From Trogon surrucura (lineage: Eukaryota; Chordata; Aves; Trogoniformes; Trogonidae), in NCBI GenBank assembly GCA_020746105.1, contig CM036618.1:91382122-91446121 (forward strand): a DNA stretch of 64,000 bases, given 5' to 3'. The notes beneath the pieces were generated by a model. That model saw only the letters and a program-made list of their open reading frames with translations. It made no database searches and was not told the origin of the DNA. Positions 13,701-25,700 of this stretch are shown here, piece after piece. The position numbers and the translations under genes are program-made. The number at the start of each line of letters is the position of its first letter. Within the stretch, counting starts at the first letter, position 1.

Positions 13701-16700
13701 CCTCCTCCCTTTGACTACAAAATAAAACTGAAATCTTAATGCTGTTCCCAGAATTGTAAAAGCATATCATCTATCTGCATACCTAAAAATTAATTTTTCA
13801 CTTTAACATAGACCTGTGAGGCTGAATTACTCTGTTGGAAAAATTCATCTGAGACACTATATAAGGAAATAATTTAAAGGAATAGCTTAAAAAAACCCCA
13901 AACCCTACAAAAACATACCTTAAAGAGATAACCATTCCTGATTTTGTTTTGTATACTTTCAAACTGAGACATATAGCCACACATAATTGCAAACCTGAGA
14001 GGGGAAAAGAAAAACACACACACATACTTTTCATGATTTAAATAAACTTTCAAATAAAATTACAAAATATTTCAATACCTAATTCACAGATTAACACCTG
14101 GTTTTCTTCCATCTTGATGGCTGGATAGAAGTTTGGCATGAGCTGTATATATTCAGGAGCAGACAAAACAAAACAAAACAAAACAAAACCAATAATGGAA
14201 ACAAAGAAGAAGTTTAAATGACACAATGTTTGGACTGACAGCGAGGTAAAAAACCAGGAATTTCTCCTCCAAAATTTCTTCCACTTAGATCAGAGTGTGA
14301 CACTTCCAGGCTCACTCCAGCACTGACAGTGGTTTCACTGGACCTGCTGCGCTCGGCATTGCGATGCACTGAGAACGTGAACACCATCAGCCACTGTAGC
14401 TCACCCGGGAAGGCAAATCCTCGGTCTGTGCTCAGCAGGAAGCTGTGCAGACCTCAGAAATTGTTGCCTTCTACTCTTCTCAAGTACCTTGGTGTGTTCT
14501 CCGCACCTTTAAAATTACTTAAAAACATGTACACACATTCTGCCCTAACACCATCACTACTGCTATTACCAGCTGCCTACTGCTAAGGTTTTATTATTTT
14601 TATTACTATTATAAATTGGGAACACTGACAGTGATAAAAGAAATGTGAAATAATTTCTGTCAAAAATTTGTATTGTTAAGCAAGTATAACTGAAGATATT
14701 TTCAGAGGTCCCTACCAATAAAAGTTCAGATTTCCTAAGCAACACTATTGTTTTACTGATACTCCATCTTCTATTGATTTCTCCATATTACTTCAATGGC
14801 TATAAAATCTACCATGCATAAGGAATCTCTTGCACATACGTCAATTATACTTTCCTTGAACCTATTTTCATTGGCATTAAGACAACTTTGCGTTTCTGTA
14901 TGAAACTAACAGAACTACAATAGGTGTATTTAAGCTGCATAAACTAATACAGATGATTTCTCTACATTTTTTTTAGAATTTTACTTCTGCATTAAAAACC
15001 TTACAATGTAGTAGAAAATTAAACCAAAAAACAATCCTAAAAGAAGGAAACCAAGTTGAAGTCCGGAGGAAAACATGGGAGTTATGCAAGAAACTTATCG
15101 ACTTAATTATGGTAACAGACCTGCAATCTGTATGACACAAACAGCTTTTAAGCACTACTAAACCCCAGCTTTCTTGAATTTCTTTATATAATGTAATTAT
15201 CCAAGCCCCAGCGAATCCTCATTAAAGTGTCAGTGCTAAAATAACTAAATAAATTATTATATTGCTTCCAGTTATACCTAAAGGTTTTAAGTTAGAAAAG
15301 CTCCTGCTACACGTTGTGGCGTTTTTAGTCAGTAAGTGCTCCCAGCTAAGGCATGCGAGTGGGTATAACAAGGGCAGCCGAATCGGTAAGAGCTCCGGAC
15401 AGACTGTCAAACAGGGTTGAGCAGGACGTATGTTGTGATCAGTGTGCACTGAACGAAATCCGGCTGATGGCACCACTCCCTCTGAGGGCCAAAGCCGCAG
15501 GGGGAGCGCGTTTCAGACGGGAACGAGCTGCTCTAACAGGGGGGAAAGGCAAAGGGGTGGGGGGGGGTCAGGAAAGTTCAGGTATTTAGAAAGAGGGGGG
15601 AAGGTACGGAAAACTTTATTAGGCTTAAGTAACTCAGGCAACATTTCCCCTATTCCCTTCACTCATTAAGTGCTAATCAGATAAACTCAGCATACCATAG
15701 CTAAACGGATTGCTGCTACAAAAGAAAACAATGGAAAGTGAACAAGCTAATCCAGCATCTTGCAGTATTTCCCTGTCTGTGCGTGACAAGAAAGAGGGCC
15801 TTAGCTTAAACCAGTTCAAAGAAAAACTTCTACTTACAGCTCAAATCTCTGGGAAGGGAAATCCCAGTACAATTTTCAACGAATGAAAAATAAGCTTATC
15901 TACTAACTTTAAATACATTTTATTTTTTCAAGGAAAAAATAAGAATGTTTTTCAGGTATTAGTGCCTTTTTCCCCCCCCCTATTTTATACTTTTGAACTG
16001 GGCTAGACAAGTAATTGGCATAAATCTATTATTTAATTTTTAGAGTTCAACCGTACTTCAGATATTTTGTTTCTAAAAAAAAAAAATAGGAAAAAATGTG
16101 TCTCTCCCCCCCCCGCCCCGGATTTTAAGGTGTTTTAAATAACTTTCAGAAAGTTTAATAAATAAAGCAAACTTAATTTGCTGTATTTATTTATTTATTT
16201 ACTCTACCTAGGCCGGGCACGGCGAGGCCAGGGGCCACCTACTCCTCGCGGCCTCCCGTAGCCCGAGGCAGCGCCGCCATCTTGCGGTGAGGCCGCACAT
16301 GAGCCCTTTTTTTTTTTTTTACACCGTCACCTCGCAGGCCAATATTAAGAGATGGGGAAGTCACAAGAAAAAGACGGTCATACAAATATCCCCTGGAACG
16401 CGTAAAACGTAAATATCCTTTGTTAGAGTGAGTGGTACTGGTCTTCCTCGCAACCCCAGCCTGCCCTTGGAACATCAGGATTAAAATCACAGAATGGCCT
16501 AGGCTGGAAGGGGCCTTAGAGATCATCTGATCCAACCTCCCTGTCATGGGCAGGGACGCCTCCCAACTAGATCAGGCTACTCAAGGTTCTGTCCAACCTG
16601 GCCTTGAACACCTCCAGGGAGGGGGCAGCCACAGCATCTCTGGGCAATTTATTCCAAAGTCTTGCCACCCTCGTACTGAAGAATTTCTTCCTAAAATCTA

Positions 16701-19700
16701 ATCTAAATCTATTCTCCTTTAATTTAAATCCATTTCTCCTTGTCCTATCAGTGGACGCTCTTGTAAAAAGTCCCTCCCCAGCCCTCCCGTAGGATCCCTT
16801 CAGGTATTGGAAGGCAGCTGTTAGGTCCCCCTGAAGTCTTCTCTTTTCAAGACTGAACAATCCCAGCTCCCTCAGCCTCTCCTCGTAGCAAAGGTGCTCC
16901 AGCTCCTGGATCATCTTAGTCATCAACTCCCTCACTTCGCAGTTTCACACACTTATGTATCCTGGCAGTCTCTGCAATGCAGCCAGAGCCTGAGGCTTGC
17001 TTTTTCATCTGACTTCAATGAGACATCGATTCCTGTGTGGGGAGATTTTGCAACTTACATTACCGTTCATGACCGCTGTTGCATTAGCCTTCCAGAGATC
17101 AGTGTCTTGCAGACTTAAAATTGTTATCACTTTCAAATCATGGTAATTCACCTATAAAAATGCATCTTATACTAAGTTTTCATGGAAAAGTCAAGTATCA
17201 GTTTGGTATCACCTTCCTCACTGTGGTGAGAATGTAGAAGCAGCAGCTAAGAACATGAAAGACTGCCAACATACAAAGTAAAATGCGCCAAGGTGCAAAG
17301 TGAAGTGTTTAGGTGGGGTTCCGTTCACAGGGGTTTTAGTTGTTTTGTTTTTTTTTCTTGGAATACAACTGAGTCTACATTGTAGAAATTGGCAGAAATA
17401 TAGTTTTGATAGTAAAAATTCACCAGAGCACTGAAACTGAGCTCCAGGGAAACATCAGACATAGCACACGCTTGCGTAGGTGATGCTTGCAAAAACATGG
17501 GAAACAATTCCACATTTTGTTTTTAAAAAACCCACAAAAGTAAGGACATTTAAGAATTCTGGCTTAATAATTTTGCCTTGTTCTGCATTTCTGAGTCTGC
17601 TGAACCCACAATTGTGTTAAATTTCTGTCTCTCAGAATCTTTTTTTATTTTCATAACAGACATTTGTGATGATTACAGGTGCAAATAAAATCTTGAAGAA
17701 ATTAGCAGGATATAGTCTTTACAAATGTGGAGAATGGAACAGCAGCTTTCAGAGATAGTAACACAACAATCTCCTTGACAGAAACATAATAGAGATCACT
17801 AAGTTGCCAGTATTATTTTCTCTGAGACCATTCTGGCAAAATCTGGTAGTAAACAGGTCTTTTCACATTTCAAACCTACCTCCTGTACACTTGGCACCAG
17901 GATGCTGGAGAAGAGGACTCCAGAGAGACCTTATAATGGCCTTCCAGTACCAAGGGGGCCTACAGGAAACCTGGTGAGGGAGTGTTCACAAGGGTATATA
18001 GCGACAGGACGAGGGGCAATGGTTTTAAACTAGAGCAGGGCAGATTTAGATTAGATGTTAGAAGTTCTTTAAAATGCAGGTGGTGAACCACTGGAGCAGG
18101 TTGCCCGGAGAGGTGGCAGAAGCTCCACCTCTGGAGACATTCAAGGCTCTGAGCAACCTGACCCTGTCACTGCCCTGTCACTGCTCACTGCAGGGGGGTT
18201 GGATTAGATGACCTGTAAAGGTCCCTTCCAGCCCAACACAGTCTGTGATTCTATGCTGTAGTGTTTCACCAACACACTGCTGTTTCAAGAACCTCTTCCC
18301 TGGAGATCCATCATCATCCTCCTCACAGATTCAACTACAGACCTGAGCTCAGTCCTTCGTGAAGGGCTGCTGTCTTGAGTCAACATCTGCGACCTCCCTC
18401 CAGCAGGGAGTAAAATGTGCACTGAGACGATCAACAGATGGAAAACTTGGACACAGGACCAAATATGCCCCGAAGCATCACAACATTTCCTAACTGAAAC
18501 ATTCCACTCACCTGCCCTATGGAAAAGAAAAAAAAGCACTTGATCTCCAGTGATTGATAGTGACATTTTTATTTTTTTCTTTCACACAAAGTGACTTTTA
18601 CAGATCTAATCACTAATTCCAACAACCACGCTTTCCTAATGCATGACCATTCTCTCATGTAAATGCTTTAGCCAGAAATACAAAAGAAGCTATGCATGCC
18701 TCTCATCCACCTAGTACAGCACAAGTTACAGCTTTTCAGTAATGGCTTCTGTATTTGAAATTTTAAATTATTTTTACCAAAATAATTAAGTAATAAAAAG
18801 TTTATTGACTAAAATTAAGCATAACTAGCAGCAAACACTGCCGTAAAACCTTTTTGGTTTTCCCATGAATCAGATACAGAGTAAAAAACTAGTAAGCTGA
18901 AACTCTGTTACACCAAGTTTTGACTGAAACTATTTTTGCACAAGGTATCAAGTCCAGAAAAAATAAGACTGTATGATAGAAATAGATGCTCATAGCTTGT
19001 AAGTAAGTTGTCTCTTCAAAGTCTAAAAAAGGTATAATTAAGGGCAGCGGGTTAAAAGTATTTAGTTAGAAACATGGTATGAATGTAGTTTTAGAAGTTG
19101 TCAGTATGATAAAATCCTATAACATATCCTATAATTTTAAAGGGTTTTGTTTTGTCAGAGAATTATTTCTATGCACCCTCAAGTCTGACAAATTATCTGT
19201 TATAATGCTTTACCAAGAGTACATGATGTGTTCACTTTTTTGTGGGAAGTTTGTGTAAAATCCCTTTGCATGTACAATGCCACCCAATCTAAAAATTCTT
19301 TCAGAAGAACTACATTCTTCCTGCTTCTGCAGAGTTCTCCACATTTCTGTAAAATAACCAAGCTATATGAGTTTCAGAACTTGACTTTAACGTGCTGGGT
19401 AGTAATACCTCTTAATCTTAAAAATTAATCCATTGTTTGAATTGATGGAGAAACTTAATCCCAGTTGGGTCAAAATAGTAGTAGACTTTCTTAGGAATCA
19501 TCTTCTGAGTAGTTCTTTATCCTATTAAGAGTGAGTTTTGCATCTTTTGTTCACAAGAAAGCACAAGTTAAAAGCTTCTACATTTTTTAATTCTTTCTTT
19601 GTGTAGAAACACAATTTTCTACATTTCTGAATACTTTGTACCTCTCAAGTAATACAAAACACTTCCTGGCTAAATGTTCTACACTTATATATATAAAAGC

Positions 19701-22700
19701 CCCTCAGTATCTTTGCAATTTCTAGACTTCTTCAATAAAATAGGTTCTACCTGGGACTATCACTTCCTTTATTTTTTGGATATCATGCACAGCAAGTCAA
19801 CTCAGAAGTACACATCATACTACCACATCAAGGATTCCCTAAGCATCACTTTCAGTCCAGGCACAAACTTAGTACAAAACTGTATGTGAGCATTAGGGTC
19901 AACATTTTGAATTAGTCCTGGAGTAACACATCTCTACAACTACAACAGCTATTATGATTTCTGTGATTATATCCTTCTCCATTTTTGGCTTACTAATACA
20001 GGTCAGACAAAACACCTAAGTGAGTGGCAATTACTCACGTCCTCAATGAAGCCAGTCCATTCTCTCAATAGCATTATCCCTCAGTGGGAGACTGGCAGCC
20101 CTGGAACCCGCTTCCACGGACAACTCTGGGCTTGTGAAAGTTGTTTCTGTGCTTCCAAGTAACTCACGTGCACATTGTAGACACAAATCCTGGGGACAGC
20201 TGTGGTTCAGGGGCAGTCTTCATGTAAAATACTAAGTTTTCACTGGATGACTTCACTCCGGTCTAAACGAGACGTTCTATATAACTCCTGTCAGAGGGTA
20301 AGTTCTATGCAGTACCTCAAACTTAATGGCAGTGCTAAGTTTTTCTGTGGCAAACTAGCCAAAGTTCATTGCAGAGAATGATCTAAGTAAATGTCATGAC
20401 CTCTGGCCACATCTAGTTCTTTGCAAAGCCTGTAACAAGCCCTCCTCAGCAAAACAAGAAGGTGCAGGGTTCTGGGTAGCAGCAGAGAAGTCTTCTGGAC
20501 CTCTTACAAACTCTTGGAAAAACACCAACAAAACCTTCACAAGCATAAAAATTCACTTATTTTGCAAAAGAACTTAAAAGTGATTGTTCAGTTTTAGGTA
20601 GAAGCATTATTAACACGTCTCCACCTTTTGTATTTTCTGTAATTGTTAAGTTGTAAAGCAGTGCCATCTGCAGCAACTAGAACACTGAATTGTTCATGTG
20701 CAGCTTCCAGTTCAAATCTGGATGGTAAAGACGCTGCATTGTCCAAGATGAGCTGTGAGGATGCACAGCTATCATTTGAGAATCACTGACCCACAAAAAG
20801 ATTCTGTATGAGGCTTGGGAAAAACAAGACGACCTGTAACTGGCTAATGTCAACTTTTGCATGTGAGTTCCTTCACAACTTTAATAACTGACACTGGCTG
20901 AACAAAGCAACAAGTCACAGTATTTACTCTCCCTCTCTTTAGGGTGGTCATAATAAAATAAAAAAAAAGGTTACAGCTATGTTTTTCCTTTCTAATGTTT
21001 CCATTTACTTTTTTTTAGAGGTCACCATTCAAAAAAATCTGTTTTTTTGATCTCATTGGCAACTACAATATTAAGTATGACCATGTTTTCAAAAATCTGG
21101 ATTCAGATATGAAAATTATTTGCAGCTGCAAAAGTCCATTACCAAAACCTACTGACTGCTTCAAGGTATTTTGCTGTTCTTTCTGCACATATTTTATCAA
21201 GTTTAATTTGAGGATGAATATTGGTTACTTGTCAGTATTCTCATCAGTAGGTTGGCCAGTTTTATTTGTCGCTATACTTTATGATAGTTTTATTAAAAAA
21301 ATGTAGCTGATCTACAAAGGAGTTATATGGCATTTTTTTGTCCTTAACTGAAGTTAATATGAAAAGGCAAGACAGCTGAATTCTAGGCCTACATTAGCAA
21401 GAGTTTGCTCATGAAACCGTTCCACTAAATTCTCCTAATGCAGACAAGAGATACATTTTATTTCCCAGGCAGCTTCCAGCATTTATAGTAGTCCTATAAA
21501 ACAGGAAAAAAAACTGCTCTGGAAAAGGGATGTTTTTGCCAATATAACTCCATCTACACTAGGGCTTTATGGAAACAGTTATGTCTGTCAGGGTGTGACA
21601 AAAACATACTTATGCAGTAAACAGAGCTTTCAGGCAGCAGGGATAAGCTTCCAGAAGAAACTTCCAAAGAGGTCTATAGCCCTAATCCTTGCTTGACAAG
21701 CAAGTGTACATTTCTAATAAAGAAAACTAAACCATGAAAAAGTGCTACGTTATAAATACTTCTTGAGAACAGTTATTAAGAGACAATATTCAAAAGCACA
21801 GCAGCAAATCATGCTTTCTGATGCTGAGAAAAGGCAGGAACTAGTTTTAAAGACTAATTCAGCTCCAGTGAGGTGTTCTCCATTGACTTAAAAAACCCTA
21901 GAGTTAAAATAGCAGCACATGGCTATGTTAGGGATATTTTATCGGCATTAGAGAACTGCGTGGCAATTTTAAAGACACATTTATTAGAAATGCTAAATAC
22001 AAACTGAATTGCCACTCACAAGTGACATACTAGGCAATAAGAAGAGGTTCTATAAATACAGGAGATAGAAAAGAAACATAAATAAAAGTACAGAACAATT
22101 AGCCATGAGGAAATAATGACAAGAGATGAAACTGACAAGACTGAATTAAATTTCTTTTTCACTATGTTCCCCCTGGACTCCAAGGGTTAACTGTAAGTAG
22201 AGAGCAAGGAACAGGACCAGGAAAAGAATAGGCCTATCATTTAATCCTCACTCATTTAGCAGGCCATAATATATTAAACAGTTTAAGAGAGCATTAGAAA
22301 TAATGTATGAGTGGACAATGCAGATAGTAGCTATATCAAACACAAGTTAAAACCTCAGCTGGTGATAGAAAATACCAAAGTCCTCAAAATAAAGAAGTAC
22401 AAAGTAGTAAGACATCAACCAAAACTTTCCTTAGTCGAGTTCAGAGAGCCAGCAGCTAATACTGAATAAGAACCTTACATGAAAAATGAGAAAACTGTCT
22501 AACAAACAGATTGGTTTATCTTACACAGGCTAAGATTATTTACCTTTTACAGCCCAAGAAAACTTTATGTTGGCAGCCAGATAAAAAGGAAGGATTTTGG
22601 TGTGAGACAGCACTGCTTTCACGCTGAGCTTGCACTCATGCTGAGCTTCTCACCTGCGGATCTCTAATCTCCTATCACAGCCAACTCACAGGATGCCCAC

Positions 22701-25700
22701 CTGCACACAGGCATCTGCTGCCACTGGAGACACCCTCGGGTTTCCCACCACTTCCAGCTGCCACCCTGGAAGGGTACAGACCCCCAAAGGTCCTGTGTGA
22801 TGTCCTGTCATGTCATGCAAATAGCCCGGCACAGCAAACAGGACAAGCCGCCCATCAACTCTCTGTCCCATGTAAGTGGAGGACCAGTCTCTCACTCACA
22901 TGTAGACACATACAATGGAGACAATACATTTAGGGTCAATCTGGACGTGGGTACTGCCCTTCACCTCTGAACTTCACTAAAACTGATCACTGCTGGTGAT
23001 GTCCCTATTCTTGTATAAAGATTTGTTCTATCTTTTCTTCTTTTTGTCTTTTCTCTTACTATCCTTTTTAACTATGGATTTCATATTCCTTCCACATATT
23101 ATTTCTTCATGCCTTAATTGTGTTATGCTGTTTTCTGTTCACACACAGTCTTATCTATTTATGATTTTAGGCAAAACTCTGTTTGCATACAACTTTGAGA
23201 GCACAGTTTTTCCAGGGAACATTCCCTCAAGTCTTACTTCTTGTTCATGGAGAATGACATGAAAAATAATGTTTAGATCAACTGGATAAATTTGCATTAG
23301 CCAGACCTAAATAATCCAAATCTGATATACAGCTGACTACCAAAATCTCCTGGGTAATGCAGAAAGTCTCAGCAGAAAGTAAAAAGGCAAACATAGTTGC
23401 TATCTACAAAAAGGGAAAGGAAAGGACAGGAGTTACAGACACACCAGTCTAACCTGAAAACCTCCTGGAATAACTTACTCTGTAACTGCAGAAGCATACA
23501 AAGCAGTCAACTCAAGTTTGTCATGTACAAACAGTATTGAACAAAAATGTTTATCTTGTCAGAAAAGAAAAATAAGCCTGGAATATTAGAGGAATGCAAC
23601 AAATAGGATATAGCTTGAAGTTCATGTGACCTTTGACTTTGTCCTACCTGATGCTCCTCAAAATGTAACCATGGAAATATTTTTTAGATTAAATCACCTG
23701 TAGAGGTGGTTGCAGAACCAGATTCACGTGAACCTGAGCATCATATTACAGGTGTTTCACAAAGTTTTGTGATGGGTCTAATGGACCCATCTTCCACTAA
23801 TTTCATTAATGAAGTCAATGATTTCAAAAAACCCACAAAACAACAAAACACTTTCAAAATAAAATCTTAATCTGGGAGGGGATGCAAGCATTTACAAACC
23901 TAAACAGCCTGAAGAAACCTGAGAAATGGTCTGAAATCAACACAAAATCAACTAAGTGCATGCAAAGTACTCTGCCAATGAAGAAAAAAGAAATGCACAG
24001 CTACAAAAAAAAAGTCCATTTGGTTAAGCAGCAGCACAGCAGAAAAGGGTCTCTGGGGACCACAGGCTGAAGAACAGTTGGCAGGCTAGACAAAACCATA
24101 CAAATGTCGGTCTGGAGCATGGAAGTCCACTCTGCCCAGTATTCAGAGCCACAGTTGGAGCAGCATCCTCAATATGGGGCAACACTTTAAAAATTATGCA
24201 TGAGGTCAGAAAGACAAGCAAATAAAATATCCAGAAAAAAAACCACAACAAATTATTCAAATTTATTCAAATCACTAAAAAGTCACCAGCTCAATAGTAA
24301 CTGATAAAACCCCCACATTCAGTGAACGCGGATACAAAAAGGATGAAAACTATAAACCATACAGAAATCCAATAGCTTACAAGAAGCAGTAGCTTACCAA
24401 ATGTGAGATCTTCCTCTTAAACCTCTCCAACAGACTTTCTGAGCTAACCTCTGGAACATATCTTACATTTGTAATTCTTCCCTTGCTAGATGTGCCTGCC
24501 AGTACAGGATGTCCCATCTGAAGCCCAGCAGACCACCTACATCTCCTTGAATAACACGTAAGCTTTTATCAATGTAGCTTCTGCCAGTGAAGTTGTATTT
24601 ATACCAGGAGATTTTGTCAGCCTTGTGTGCTGCAGAGGAAGGGAAGGAGGGAGGGAGGTGCAGGACTTGTGCTTGCATGTGATTTTATGGTTGTTGATAA
24701 CACACAGCTCTAGCTGAGTGGGGTACACCAGCATGATTCTGAAGCAGTGACCGTGGCTGTGGTCAGGCAAACAGCAGAAATGGCTGTTAAACTGCTTCCA
24801 GCAGGTGTTCAAGCCTATGAGCTTCAAATCACCTTGCACTGAGGACTGAAGTTCAGGTGATCCCCTTCTGGTAGTCTTGCTGCCACTGTGGCAACCTCCA
24901 GCTGACAGAAATTAACAGCTGGGTAAAGCCAAAAGCAAAAGCTCCTATCCTAAACCATCACATTACAGCCACCTGGGGCCCAAGCTTCACATTATAGGCA
25001 GGCATCATCATCAGCTCCAAGACATGGAAAAGAGCAAATGCAAATCTGTCTGTGATGGTGAAGCTTAGCAGAGATTCACTTGTGGCACCCCGCTGCAACA
25101 AAGCGGGTGTTTGGACCATTAGTTGTTATAAACAGAAGGAAAAATAAAGTCATAGAAATACAGCAATGCTCACACCAACACAATGTGGAAAAATAACAGA
25201 GCCACCTTTGAAGTTTAGGAGAGACACACCAAGCCAGAGAGTCACCTAATGAAATCAAAACATCTGTGTCTAATCACAGAATCACAGAATGTTGGAAGGG
25301 ACCTCAAAAGATCGTCTAGTTCAACCCCCTACCAGAGCAGGGTCACCTAGGGCAGGCCACACAGGAAAGCGTCCAGGTGGGTTTTGAATGTCTCCAGAGG
25401 AGATTACACAACCTCCCTGGGCAGCCTGTTCCAGTGCTCTGTCACCCTCCCAGGGAAAAAAGTTTTTCCTAATGTTTTTGTAGAACCTCCTATGCTGCAG
25501 CTTGCACCCACTGCTCCTTGTCCTCTTACTGGACATCGCAGAAAAGAGCCTAGCTCCACCCTCCTGACACTCATCCTTTATATATTTATTAACATTAATG
25601 AGGTCATCCCTCAGACTCCTCCAAGCTAAAGAGACCCAGCTTCTTCAGCCTTTCCTCATAAGGGAGATGTTCCACTCCCTTCCTCATCTTTGTGGCTCTG

